DNA of 64,000 bases from Diaphorobacter sp. HDW4A (GTDB taxonomy: Bacteria > Pseudomonadota > Gammaproteobacteria > Burkholderiales > Burkholderiaceae_C): positions 4,836,001 through 4,900,000 of the forward strand of contig NZ_CP049910.1 in NCBI RefSeq assembly GCF_011305995.1. The letters run 5' to 3'. This document shows, one piece after another, positions 54,238 through 63,670 of this stretch (position 1 is the first letter of the stretch; every line of letters begins with the position of its first letter). The position numbers were made by a program, and so were the translations under genes. The notes under the pieces were generated by a model. It was not told the DNA's origin. It saw only the letters and a list, made by a program, of their open reading frames with translations, and did not search any database.

Positions 54238-55020
54238 CTAAGTTGAAGAAGCAGCGCCCTTCAACTCCAGCGCCAGGCGCACATACTCCGCAACCGGCAC
54301 CTCCTCAGCCCGCCGCTGCACATCAAACTCCCCGGAGAAGCCCCGCGCCTCCAGCCACTTGCCGAGCGTATTGCGCAAGATCTTGCGCCGCTGCGAGAAA
54401 GCCACTTGCACCAGCTCCTCCATGAGCTTCACGTCCACCGGCGCAGGATTCGCCTTGGGCACCATGCGCACTACGGCGCTGTCCACGCGCGGCGGTGGAT
54501 CAAAGCTCTCCGGCGGCACGAACAGGAAGTTCTCCATGTCGTAGCGCCACTGCAGCATCACCGACAAGCGGCTGTAGTCACCCGATGACGGCGCAGCCAC
54601 CATGCGGTCGATCACTTCTTTCTGCAGCATGAAGTGCTGATCCTGAATGACATCCACATGCTCCAGCAGATGGAACAGGATGGGCGTCGAGATGTTGTAG
54701 GGCAGATTGCCCACCACGCGCACCTTGGGAACATTCATGTCAGCCGCGACCTTGGCGAAATCCACGCGCAGCACGTCAGACTCGATCACCGTGAGCTGGC
54801 CGTGACCGCGTAAGCGCTGGGCCAGATCGCGGTCGAGCTCGATCACAGTGAGGTGACCGAGGCGCTCCACCAGCGGTTGGGTGAGCGCGGCCAGTCCTGG
54901 GCCGATCTCGACCATCGGCTCGCCGGCAACGGGGGCGATGCCATCCACGATGGCATCAATGATGTATCTATCGCTCAGGAAATGCTGACCGAAGCGCTTG
55001 CGCGCAATATGCTTGCTCAT
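54238..55020 (-). CDS. rsmA: 16S rRNA (adenine1518/1519-N6,N6)-dimethyltransferase RsmA
   Basis: A 260-residue KsgA/RsmA methyltransferase that dimethylates two adenines near the 3' end of 16S rRNA. It starts [15 protein letters not shown]; the SAM motif is [14 protein letters not shown] and the catalytic motif IV is [12 protein letters not shown]. The end [15 protein letters not shown] and [15 protein letters not shown] are canonical. It follows surA by 45 bases in the same operon. Confidence 0.97.
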   Translation of the reverse strand: MSKHIARKRFGQHFLSDRYIIDAIVDGIAPVAGEPMVEIGPGLAALTQPLVERLGHLTVIELDRDLAQRLRGHGQLTVIESDVLRVDFAKVAADMNVPKVRVVGNLPYNISTPILFHLLEHVDVIQDQHFMLQKEVIDRMVAAPSSGDYSRLSVMLQWRYDMENFLFVPPESFDPPPRVDSAVVRMVPKANPAPVDVKLMEELVQVAFSQRRKILRNTLGKWLEARGFSGEFDVQRRAEEVPVAEYVRLALELKGAASST

Positions 55021-55065
55021 AATGAAAATTGGCAGCCATTGCTGCCAGTTAAATGCTTGATCCTG

Positions 55066-56481
55066 TTATTGCGGGGGTTCGCGGAATTCCACGTAGGCCC
55101 TGGAGCGCGTCTCCTGCATCCAGTTGTTGTAAGCCTCTTCCAGCTTCTTCTCACGTACCACGTCACGCACCATCTCGCGCTGCTCGCGCTGGCTCAGCTT
55201 GACCTCGCGGCGATCCAGCAGCTGAATCAGGTGCATGCCAAAACGTGACAGCAGGGGCTGGCTGATCTGACCGGGCTGCAACGATTCCACCACCTGTTCG
55301 AACTCCGGCACATAGCGACCAGGCCCGGCCCAGCCGAGATCACCGCCATTTTGCGCGCTGCCGTCCTGCGAATACTCACGGGCCAGCGCCTCGAAAGTTG
55401 CCTGTCCGCTCTCGATACGGTGGCGGTAATCTTCCAGACGTTGCGCGGCTTGCTGCTCGGACTGCTTTGCGCCCATGCGCAGCAGGATGTGGCGCACATG
55501 CGATTGCACCGCAACGGAAGGCACGCCGGAGACCGAGCGATCCACCACCTTGAGGATATGGAAACCCGCAGGCGAGCGGATCGGGCCGACCACGCTGCCT
55601 ACAGCCGCATTCTGAGTGGCGTTGACAAACAGATCGGGGTAACGATCTGCAGGACGCAAGCCCATCAATCCGCCTTGCGCGGCGTCGGCCGCATTGGACG
55701 AAGCGCGCGCAGCTTCGGAGAAGTCCTTGCCGCTGCGAATTTCCTGGGTCAGCTTGTCCGCCTTGACCCTCTGTGCCTCGACCGTGTCCGCCGAAGCACC
55801 TTCAGGCACGGCGATCAGTATGTGGCCCAGGTTGATTTCCGGGCTGACAGCGGCCGCGCTGTTGGAGGTGCTGCGCTGCTCGCTCAGGTACTGGTCGATG
55901 TCGGTCTCCGAGACCTTCACGCGCGAATCCACCTCGCGCTCGCGCAGGCGTTGCGCCAGCATCTGATTGCGCAACTCACCGCGAAACTGCTCCTTGCTGA
56001 TCCCGTCCTGCGCAAGACGGCGGTACATGTCTTCCTCGGCGATCTTGTTCTGCTGCGCCACCGATTTCACGGCCTGCGACACCGCGAAGTCATCAACCTT
56101 GAGGCCCATTTCCTTGGCGTTCTGGATCTGGATCTTCTCCATGATCAGGCGCTCCAGCACCTCCTTGGCCAGAACGCTCTCAGGCGGCTGCTGCTGCCCT
56201 GCCCCCTGGCTCGCCATCTGGGCGCGCACGCGCTCCATGCGGATCTGCACGTCATTGTTGGTGATCGGCTCGGAATTCACCACGGCCACGATGAAGTCAG
56301 CCGAACGGGTGGCGGCGCGGCCACCGACGGTGGCGGCGGGCAGCGTCACGCTGGGTGCCAGACGCGGCGCCTGCGGCGTGCCGGCTGGTCGCAGACCCTG
56401 TGCAGAGGCCGCCATCGGCAACAACACCACCGACAAGGTGGCGGCAGAAACAAGACCCAAAGTCAGTGCACGAATTTTCAT
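55066..56481 (-). CDS. surA: Periplasmic chaperone and peptidyl-prolyl isomerase SurA
   Basis: A 471-residue SurA. A signal peptide (MKIRALTLGLVSAATLSVVL, cut near AASA) precedes a Pro-rich spacer, the N-terminal chaperone domain (IVAVVNSEPITNNDVQIRME), and two parvulin repeats, the first with NLGHILIAVPEGAS and the second with VQSHVRHILLRMGAK. SurA carries outer-membrane proteins through the periplasm; LptD, encoded just upstream, is a main client. Order lptD-surA-rsmA is standard, though pdxA is not between them. Confidence 0.96.
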   Translation of the reverse strand: MKIRALTLGLVSAATLSVVLLPMAASAQGLRPAGTPQAPRLAPSVTLPAATVGGRAATRSADFIVAVVNSEPITNNDVQIRMERVRAQMASQGAGQQQPPESVLAKEVLERLIMEKIQIQNAKEMGLKVDDFAVSQAVKSVAQQNKIAEEDMYRRLAQDGISKEQFRGELRNQMLAQRLREREVDSRVKVSETDIDQYLSEQRSTSNSAAAVSPEINLGHILIAVPEGASADTVEAQRVKADKLTQEIRSGKDFSEAARASSNAADAAQGGLMGLRPADRYPDLFVNATQNAAVGSVVGPIRSPAGFHILKVVDRSVSGVPSVAVQSHVRHILLRMGAKQSEQQAAQRLEDYRHRIESGQATFEALAREYSQDGSAQNGGDLGWAGPGRYVPEFEQVVESLQPGQISQPLLSRFGMHLIQLLDRREVKLSQREQREMVRDVVREKKLEEAYNNWMQETRSRAYVEFREPPQ

Positions 56482-56565
56482 GACATCTTCAAAAGTAAAC
56501 GGGCAATTCGCGCCCCATGCGGCCGTGGCATCCAGTCACCCGTTCGCCGTGGAGCCGCTGCATTG

Positions 56566-59334
56566 TCAATCGTATTGACTGAATCGGCTCGGCGTTGCGA
56601 CCCCTTGATTCAGTATCTGATAGCGCGGCACATTGCGCTGCAGGCTCTGCAGCGGGTTCGAGCCTAGCGACAGTCGCGAGAAACCAAGGAATTCAACCTG
56701 GAACATCAGGCGCGTGTTGGAAGTTTTGATCGAATTCTGCAGCCGCTCCAGCACCACGCGTCCCACCCAGCAGCAGCTCTCGTACTCGAAACCAACAACG
56801 GTGTCGACGAACTTGCTGTCCTTCATGCTGTAGTTCAGGCGACCCACGCTGTACCAGCGGCCCGGGCCACCGGGTGTGCGCTGCTCGGCGCGGTCACCCC
56901 AGAGGTCGTTGAGCGGCCATTGCCAGCCGACGTCGAATTGCTCGCTCGCCTCGGTGATAGCGTCGGTGACCTTCTGCAGGCGGTAGGCGGCGCTGACCGT
57001 GCGGTACTTGCCAGGCGAGTAACGCGCACCGATGGTGCTGCGGGTCGAGCGGCTGGTCTTGGGGTTGTACTGAACAATCGAGTCAAAACCCCACTCGGGC
57101 GTCCAGTTGATACCGGCGCCAAGCAGAATGTCGGACAGACGATCCCGCGACGGGTTCACGCCCGGCATCGTGACGTCCTGATCGGAGAAGCGCACGCGCT
57201 GCGCCACGCCCAAACGCACAGCCTCAGCGCCGGTATCTGCATCGAGCAGCCGCGTGGTCAGGCCCAGCGTGAGCAGGTTGTTGTCGGCAATGCGGTCATT
57301 GCCGCCGAACGCGTTTTCCGTATAGATCGACGCGAAATTGAAGTCGTTGGGCGCCGTGTCGTAAATCGGGATCATGCTCTGATCACGATACGGCGTGTAG
57401 GTGTAGAACGCGCGCGGCTCAAGCGTCTGCAGGAAATTGCGGCCGAAGAAGCTGGCTTCGCGCTCGAACACCAGACCGCTGTCAAGGCTGAAGGTCGGCA
57501 GCGTGCGCGAGAGGCTGGTCTGCCCATTGCTGAGCTGGGTGTCGAACTTGTAGCTTGTGGTGTTGAGCATCACCTTCGGAATCACGAAGCCCGCAGGTGC
57601 CAGAAACGGTCGGCTCAACTGTGCCGAGGCGAATGAGCGCTCGGCGTTAGGTTGCTTCGTGTAATAGCTGTCTGCCCGGAACTTGGTGTAGTCGGCATCG
57701 ACGCTGAAATCGAGCCCGCCTGGCATTTCCTGCGGTGCGTAGCGATAGTGCAACTGCGGCAACCGGTCATATGGTGGGGTGATCTGCGCGGTGGCGTCCT
57801 GCAGCGTCTGCCACTTGAGCGCGCGCGCCGAGACCGAATGATCCCCCTTGGTCCAGCCCAGCGAGGCATCGGCCGACAGCAGACGCTGCGTGAGCTGGGT
57901 ACCGAGGCCAATCGGGCTGGTGCGCTGCGAAAAATCGCGCCAGTAGTTGTCGTCGCTGACCCGCTTGACGTCGATGTTCAGGCCCAGACCGCCAATCGGC
58001 GAATCGATCAGCCCATTGTGCTTGAGTGCATAGGCCCAACGGTCGCGGTCGCGCAACTGGTCGTTGGGCATGTACATCGCAGAGACCTGCCCCTTGTAAG
58101 TCGGCTCCAGATAGCGGAACTCACCCGACAGGGACGCGCCGCGCCGCGACATCAACATCGGCGTGATGGTGGCGTCACGGTTGGGGGCGATGTTCCAGTA
58201 ATACGGCTGCTCGTATTCGACACCGCTGTTGCTGCTCAGGCCAATGGTCGGCGGCAGGAAACCGGACTTGCGCTTGTCCGACAGCGGGAACGAGAGCTTG
58301 GGCACCGGCAGCACCGGCACGCCTTTGAATTCAAGAACGCCATCTTCGGCAACGCCCACATCCTCTCCACGGTCCAGCGTGATCTTGCGGGCGCGCAAAA
58401 TCCAGTCGGGACGCCAGCTGTCCTCGTTGGTGCGTTCGCAGGTCGTGTAGGTGCTGTTGTAGACAATGGAGTTGTCGTTGTCTACAAAATCGACGCGCGA
58501 GGCTTCTCCGTGGCCTCCAGTATCGAGAAAACGATAGCGCGCGTCGCTGAAGAAGCCCGAAAACGCGTCAACCTTCAGGTCCAGCAACGTGCCTTGGTAC
58601 ACATTGCCCGCACGGTTGATGTGCACATTGCCCTCGGCCATGGCACGGTCTTCCGGCACGTCGTATTCCATGCGATCGGCCCGGATCACCGTGTCGCCGC
58701 GGCGCAGCTCGGCATTGCCGTCGATCACGGCCTTGATGTCCGGCTGGCCGGTCACCTGATCGCCGGTCACGAACACCGGCAGTTGTGCACGCACTGCGGA
58801 AGGGATTTCCTCCTGCAGCATTGGAGATGAGCGCAAAGCCGGGGGCGGCAGGCCCGAGGTTACCGGAACGATCTCGGAATTCTCTGCGGGTTGTGTCGTC
58901 AGCGTGGTCTGGGCCGTGGTTGCGGGCGCTGCGATGGTCGGGCTGGCCTTGAGCGATTTTTTCTTGGAAGCATCAACTTGTGTCAGCTGGACGGTCTGGG
59001 CCGCCCCGGCATCAGCCACGGGAGAAGCCACCGGGAGCACGAAAGGCTGCGGCGCAGCCTCGGGCGCGGCGTTCAGTGGCACCGTCTCGGGAACCGCCAC
59101 TTCGAAGGCCTCTGTCACCAGGGAGCCATCCTTGGCCTTCCATTGCAGTGAATTCAGGTCCTGCGCCCACACAGGGCCGGATGCGACGCCGCAGACGGCG
59201 GCCGCCACCAGACGGGTGAGCAACCGGCGCTCGAAGCGCTGCAGGCCGGTCGCGGGCGCAGACACGGCTGTGCCCGCCAAAGAGGCGCTGTCGCCTGTGG
59301 GCAGGTGATCGGGAGTCTTCAAGTCGTCTGGCAA
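56566..59334 (-). CDS. lptD: LPS-assembly outer membrane protein LptD
   Basis: A 922-residue LptD that inserts lipopolysaccharide into the outer leaflet. The signal peptide lies about 30 residues in (LLTRLVAAAVCGVASGPVWA), followed by an extra Ala/Pro/Thr-rich stretch of about 120 residues, then the periplasmic OstA domain (VIRADRMEYDVPEDRAMAEG) and the barrel. The disulfide Cys are visible in TYTTCERTNEDSW and YESCCWVG. There is no ATG in the first 170 codons; TTG 59334 is the only start just after an upstream stop, and GTG 59265 is an alternative closer to the signal peptide. Confidence 0.95.
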   Translation of the reverse strand: MPDDLKTPDHLPTGDSASLAGTAVSAPATGLQRFERRLLTRLVAAAVCGVASGPVWAQDLNSLQWKAKDGSLVTEAFEVAVPETVPLNAAPEAAPQPFVLPVASPVADAGAAQTVQLTQVDASKKKSLKASPTIAAPATTAQTTLTTQPAENSEIVPVTSGLPPPALRSSPMLQEEIPSAVRAQLPVFVTGDQVTGQPDIKAVIDGNAELRRGDTVIRADRMEYDVPEDRAMAEGNVHINRAGNVYQGTLLDLKVDAFSGFFSDARYRFLDTGGHGEASRVDFVDNDNSIVYNSTYTTCERTNEDSWRPDWILRARKITLDRGEDVGVAEDGVLEFKGVPVLPVPKLSFPLSDKRKSGFLPPTIGLSSNSGVEYEQPYYWNIAPNRDATITPMLMSRRGASLSGEFRYLEPTYKGQVSAMYMPNDQLRDRDRWAYALKHNGLIDSPIGGLGLNIDVKRVSDDNYWRDFSQRTSPIGLGTQLTQRLLSADASLGWTKGDHSVSARALKWQTLQDATAQITPPYDRLPQLHYRYAPQEMPGGLDFSVDADYTKFRADSYYTKQPNAERSFASAQLSRPFLAPAGFVIPKVMLNTTSYKFDTQLSNGQTSLSRTLPTFSLDSGLVFEREASFFGRNFLQTLEPRAFYTYTPYRDQSMIPIYDTAPNDFNFASIYTENAFGGNDRIADNNLLTLGLTTRLLDADTGAEAVRLGVAQRVRFSDQDVTMPGVNPSRDRLSDILLGAGINWTPEWGFDSIVQYNPKTSRSTRSTIGARYSPGKYRTVSAAYRLQKVTDAITEASEQFDVGWQWPLNDLWGDRAEQRTPGGPGRWYSVGRLNYSMKDSKFVDTVVGFEYESCCWVGRVVLERLQNSIKTSNTRLMFQVEFLGFSRLSLGSNPLQSLQRNVPRYQILNQGVATPSRFSQYD

Positions 59335-59432
59335 AGCAAGTCAGTCCAAGGTGTCAGAAGGACAGCGGCGCGCGGGAGCATGCACCGGGTCGTCAGCATC
59401 CGGCAGGCCGGGTTTGTAGAATCGGATTATCC

Positions 59433-60548
59433 ATGAGCCAACCCAACCACCCCACTCAGGCGGGCACAGAAGCCCTCTCCAAAGCAGTTTCCTGGTCCGA
59501 TCCGGCGCGTGAGAAGCTGTTCAATCAATGGCTGGCAGCGCTGGCTCCCGCACACGGCCTGCTCGTCGATTCGGTGAGCACCGCCTCCGCCGACGCCAGC
59601 TTTCGCCGCTATCTGCGTGTGCAAAGCGCCAGCAGCGCAAGTTACATCATTATGGACGCACCTCCCGACAAGGAAGACTGCCGTCCATTCATTCATGTTC
59701 AAAAACTGTTGCAAGAAGCCCAAGTGCTTTCGCCCAAGGTGCTTTCCTGGGACGAGCCCCACGGCTTCATGCTGATCACAGACTTCGGCGACCAGACGCT
59801 GATCGGCCTGCTCCACCCCGAGCAGCCCACGCCCGCCCACGGCTGGTATTTGCAGGCGGTCGACACGCTGATCGACTGGCAAAAGGCCTCGCGCCCCGGC
59901 GTGCTGCCCGAATACAACGATGCCCTGCTGCGCCGCGAGCTGCAGTTGTTCCCCGACTGGTATCTGGGCCAGCACCGCAAGGTGAAGCTCAATGACAAGC
60001 AGCAGGCGACGATCCAGAAGACCTTCGACACCATCATCGCGACCAATCTCGAGGCGCCCAGCGTCTTCGTGCACCGCGACTACATGACCCGCAACCTGAT
60101 GGTCACCTCAGAGCAGAAACTGGCGGTGCTGGACTTCCAGGACGCGGTCCACGGCCCGGTGACGTATGACATCGCCAGCCTGCTTCGGGACGCCTTCATC
60201 AGCTGGGAAGAGGATTTCGTCATCGACATTACTGTCCGTTACTGGGAAAAGGCGCGCCAGGCGGGCATTCTCGGCACGAACAGCGCGAGCGGCTGGGGTG
60301 CAGACTTCGGCGAGTTCTACCGCGCGGTAGACTGGATGGCACTGCAGCGCCACCTCAAGGTCGCGGGCATCTTCGCGCGGCTCACACTGCGCGATGGCAA
60401 GCCCAAATACTTGGCCGATGCGCCCCGTTTCATCCACTACATCCGCCAGACCACCTCGCGCTATCGCGAACTGAAGCCGCTTCTCAGGCTCATCGACGAG
60501 GTGGAAGGTACGCAGCCCGCCTACGGTTTCGCCTATGGGCGAATGTGA
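59433..60548 (+). CDS. AmgK-like sugar/aminoglycoside phosphotransferase family kinase
   Basis: A 371-residue APH-fold kinase. The catalytic loop VFVHRDYMTRNLMV and metal motif LDFQDAVHGPVTYD are intact. The protein resembles AmgK, the anomeric N-acetylmuramate/N-acetylglucosamine kinase of the cell-wall recycling route, and lies beside lptD as in many proteobacteria. The nucleotidyltransferase MurU, usual next partner, is not here; rsmE follows instead. Start ATG 59433 is divergent from lptD with a 98-base control region. Confidence 0.85.
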   Translation: MSQPNHPTQAGTEALSKAVSWSDPAREKLFNQWLAALAPAHGLLVDSVSTASADASFRRYLRVQSASSASYIIMDAPPDKEDCRPFIHVQKLLQEAQVLSPKVLSWDEPHGFMLITDFGDQTLIGLLHPEQPTPAHGWYLQAVDTLIDWQKASRPGVLPEYNDALLRRELQLFPDWYLGQHRKVKLNDKQQATIQKTFDTIIATNLEAPSVFVHRDYMTRNLMVTSEQKLAVLDFQDAVHGPVTYDIASLLRDAFISWEEDFVIDITVRYWEKARQAGILGTNSASGWGADFGEFYRAVDWMALQRHLKVAGIFARLTLRDGKPKYLADAPRFIHYIRQTTSRYRELKPLLRLIDEVEGTQPAYGFAYGRM

Positions 60549-60592
60549 AGAAGCCAGCAGCCCACCCCGACACCCCGGTCCCACAGAAGTCC

Positions 60593-61321
60593 ATGCCGCG
60601 TTTCCATTGTTCATTGCCACTCGCCACAGGCGCCGACATCAGCCTGCCGCCCACCGCCGCGCGCCACGTGCAGGTGCTGCGCCTGCAGCCGGGCGACGAA
60701 ATCACGCTGTTTGACGGGTGCGGTGGCGAATACACCGCCACCGTCACCCGCATGGGCCGCAGCGACGTGGATGTGCATGTGACTGCCCATGCTGCCACCG
60801 AGCGCGAAGCCCCGGTCGCCGTGCATCTGATCAGCGGTATGCCCGCCAACGAACGCATGGATTGGCTGGTCGAAAAGGCCACCGAGCTCGGCGCCGCGAG
60901 CGTGCAGCCGCTGGCCGCTGCGCGCAGCGTGATCAAGCTCTCGGGCGAACGCGCCGACAAGCGCAAGGAGCGCTGGCAAGCCATCGCCGTCTCGGCTTGC
61001 GAGCAATGCGGGCGCAACCGCGTGCCCGACATTCAGGGCCCGGTGTCGCTCGCCGAATGGCTCAAGAGGCAGCCTGCCGAGGCGCTTGCACCGGGCGCGG
61101 TGCGCGTCGTGCTCTCGCTGCGCGAAGGCAATCGCCCGCTGCGCGAGCTGGCCGCCGGAGCCACGGACGTCTGGATTCTCCACGGCCCCGAAGGCGGCCT
61201 CACGCAAGAAGAGGAAGACGCCGCCCTCGCCGCCGGTTTTGCGCCCGCCAGCCTCGGCAACCGCGTGCTGCGCGCCGAAACTGCTGCCATCGCATCGCTC
61301 TCCCAGCTGGTTTTCTCCTGA
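60593..61321 (+). CDS. rsmE: 16S rRNA (uracil1498-N3)-methyltransferase RsmE
   Basis: A 242-residue SPOUT methyltransferase. It opens with the usual MPRFHC and shows MDWLVEKATELGAASVQPL, SACEQCGRNRVP, and the knot motif ILHGPEGGLTQEEEDAA with LGNRVLRAETAA. An in-frame GTG at 60545, overlapping the kinase stop, would add 16 residues and may be used for coupling. Its stop overlaps the next start (TGATG). Confidence 0.94.
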   Translation: MPRFHCSLPLATGADISLPPTAARHVQVLRLQPGDEITLFDGCGGEYTATVTRMGRSDVDVHVTAHAATEREAPVAVHLISGMPANERMDWLVEKATELGAASVQPLAAARSVIKLSGERADKRKERWQAIAVSACEQCGRNRVPDIQGPVSLAEWLKRQPAEALAPGAVRVVLSLREGNRPLRELAAGATDVWILHGPEGGLTQEEEDAALAAGFAPASLGNRVLRAETAAIASLSQLVFS

Positions 61322-62778
61322 TGCGCAGAGATCCCGATTTTTCCTCCGCCGTGCTGGCGGAGGCGGCGGAACTTCATGCCGACGGTCTCGCGAACAACGT
61401 TGGTGTGGTCGCCGATTTTTTCCGCGATACCGATGCCGCCACCGATTCGCCGCTGCTGTGGAACCTCACGCGCCAGCCCCAAGTCACCCAAGCGCTGAGC
61501 GGTCTGTTTCATGGCAACGCGGCGCTGGTGCAACTGCGTGTCTGGGTGTTCCTGCAGCTGGCCGCCCAAGGGAATGCACAACTGCCGCGCGAGCACATCG
61601 ACGAGATGTTCCACCAACTCCGGCCCGAGGCGCTCGAAACCGTGCTCAAACGCTTTCGCGACGTGGACCTGCTGGTCTGGGACGAAAGCCAGCGCAGTTA
61701 CACCCTGCCTGCGGTCGCGCAGCGCGTGGCGGCGATGCTTGCACCGCTCGCGAACGAGACCGCCCCTGCCGAGGACGACGACAGCTCCGAGCTCGCCGCC
61801 TTGCTCGGCCAGGTGGTCGGCGCGAATCAGCTCGGCTCTGTCGAAGCGGGACAGGTCAAGCTGCTGCATGCGCAGCTCGCGCGACTGCACGGCGAGTTTG
61901 CCGATGCGATCGCCAGCGGCTCGGAATTCCGCCTGCGCGAGGCGCGCAAGCGCTATGACCGCGCAGCCGTGCTGATCGACCGCGCGTCGGAAGCCATCAC
62001 GGCCATCATCTCCAACGCGCACGGTCACATCGCGCTGGAACGCGCCGCGCGCGGTATGGGACAGGCGCAGTCACGGCTGCTCGCGATGGCCAGCCAGTTC
62101 AACCGCGCGCTGCAGCAAATGGACCGCCAACGGGTGACGCTCGGCACCACCGGCATCACCAGCACCGATGTGAAACGCTGGCTGCAGTCGGCGCCCGACC
62201 TGCATCTGCTGATCGACGGTGCAGTGGGCATGAGCACCTCGCTCGCCACGCTCGCGCAGCACGAGCTGCTCGACGTGACCGAGGCCGAGTTCGAACGCGA
62301 CCGCCCCGCGCCCCTGCAGGACGAGGCCCTGCCCGAATCTCAGGAGGCACCCGAAGGCTCCCTCAAGGCCGTTGCGCTGCCCAAGGAACTCGCCGATCTC
62401 AACATGCTGCTCGCGGCCTGGCACATCGACGGCGATGACAGCGCACACACCGTGACCGATGCGCTGCTCGGCAGCAACCCGGCCGACGCGCGCTACGCAC
62501 AGATCGCCTACCGCGCACAGCTCATGCCGCTGCTCGGTGACCCGCAGGCCGAGGTGCTGCCAGGCGCAACCGGCGAATTCGCACGCCAGCCCTGGCGCGT
62601 GCAGTGGCTTGCCACGCAAAAGCGCATCCGGCACCCGCAGGTCGAGCTGCTGAGTCAAGGCACTCTGGTGCCCGCCAGCGCGCTTATCGACATCACCGAC
62701 CCATCGAACAACGATGCAGCGGACAAAGCGACAGATCACGCGCCCGCAAAGAAAGAACCGAAGAAACGCCATGGATGA
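61321..62778 (+). CDS. MukF/MksF/JetA-like condensin kleisin
   Basis: A 485-residue protein in first place of a three-gene set kleisin-accessory-ATPase. It has an N-terminal winged-helix-like region (LPREHIDEMFHQLRPEALE), a central long helical part (EARKRYDRAAVLIDRASEAI), and an acidic-then-basic C-terminus ending in a Lys-rich tail. This composition fits MukF/MksF/JetA kleisins, but short motifs are lacking, so the call rests on gene order. It overlaps rsmE (TGATG) and the next gene by 8 bases. Confidence 0.65.
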   Translation: MRRDPDFSSAVLAEAAELHADGLANNVGVVADFFRDTDAATDSPLLWNLTRQPQVTQALSGLFHGNAALVQLRVWVFLQLAAQGNAQLPREHIDEMFHQLRPEALETVLKRFRDVDLLVWDESQRSYTLPAVAQRVAAMLAPLANETAPAEDDDSSELAALLGQVVGANQLGSVEAGQVKLLHAQLARLHGEFADAIASGSEFRLREARKRYDRAAVLIDRASEAITAIISNAHGHIALERAARGMGQAQSRLLAMASQFNRALQQMDRQRVTLGTTGITSTDVKRWLQSAPDLHLLIDGAVGMSTSLATLAQHELLDVTEAEFERDRPAPLQDEALPESQEAPEGSLKAVALPKELADLNMLLAAWHIDGDDSAHTVTDALLGSNPADARYAQIAYRAQLMPLLGDPQAEVLPGATGEFARQPWRVQWLATQKRIRHPQVELLSQGTLVPASALIDITDPSNNDAADKATDHAPAKKEPKKRHG

Positions 62779-63664
62779 CGCCGCATTGTTGATTGCCGAG
62801 CTGCTGGCTCGCCGCTGGTTACCGCGCAACCATCCGCGTGTGAAACGCGCGCTCGTGGATGCCGAACTGTTCGCGCAGGTCGAGCAGCGTCTCGCCCAAT
62901 CGGGCCTGCGCTTCATGGACAGCATCTACGCCGACCATGTCAGCGTCGCGCTGCTGCCCGCCGCACAGAACAGCGTGCTTGGAGAGGCCGGCCTGAACAG
63001 CAACAACAACATCGACCTGCCGCGCGACGCGCAGGCGCTGCTGGTGGTGCTGTGGGCGTTGATCATTCTGCCCAAGCGCGAGCGCCAGACCAGCCGCATG
63101 GACGAGCCCGAGATCGGCCAGAACGACATGTTTCCCGGTGCCAAGCCGCTGCCGGTCGCGCGCCTCGTGAGCCCGATGATCTCGTACAAGGCCCTGCTAG
63201 AAGACTACGGCCAGCAGCTCGGCAAGAAGATGCGGCTGGACGGCAACCTCAAGCTGCTGGAGCGCCAAGCATTCATCACGCGCCGACAGGACGAGATCGG
63301 CGAAGGTCCGCTGCTCGACGTGCTGCTCGACTACGACGTGCTCGCACCGCGCATTCTCGATGGCGCATTGGCCGATGTGCTCGCCCGCGAAAAGGTGCAG
63401 AAAGTGACCGACGAAGCAGCACAGAAAAACGCCGACTTCGAACCCGCTCCATCGGCTGCCACAGCTCCGCAGGTGCTTACCTCGGTCGTGCAGCCTGTAC
63501 CGCCAATTCCTGCGCAGACCATGCAAGCCGCATCAAGCGCATCCTACGAGCAATCCGTGACAGAGCCACCACCCGAGCCCGACGTGGTCGACACCATGGA
63601 AGCCGCCATCGACGATCTCGACGACGAGCGCGCCGCCACCCAACCCAGCGCCGGGGAGTTCTGA
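62771..63664 (+). CDS. MukE/MksE/JetB-like condensin accessory protein
   Basis: A 297-residue protein between the kleisin-like gene and the SMC-like ATPase. Residues 1-200 hold an alpha/beta winged-helix pattern (DDAALLIAELLARRWLPRNH, LPRDAQALLVVLWALIILPK, LVSPMISYKALLEDYGQQLG); the last 80 residues are a disordered Pro/Ala/Glu-rich tail. Size and place fit MksE/JetB (DUF4194-like). The ATG at 62771 is chosen over an upstream extension lying within the kleisin. Confidence 0.65.
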   Translation: MDDAALLIAELLARRWLPRNHPRVKRALVDAELFAQVEQRLAQSGLRFMDSIYADHVSVALLPAAQNSVLGEAGLNSNNNIDLPRDAQALLVVLWALIILPKRERQTSRMDEPEIGQNDMFPGAKPLPVARLVSPMISYKALLEDYGQQLGKKMRLDGNLKLLERQAFITRRQDEIGEGPLLDVLLDYDVLAPRILDGALADVLAREKVQKVTDEAAQKNADFEPAPSAATAPQVLTSVVQPVPPIPAQTMQAASSASYEQSVTEPPPEPDVVDTMEAAIDDLDDERAATQPSAGEF

Positions 63665-63670
63665 CGCACC

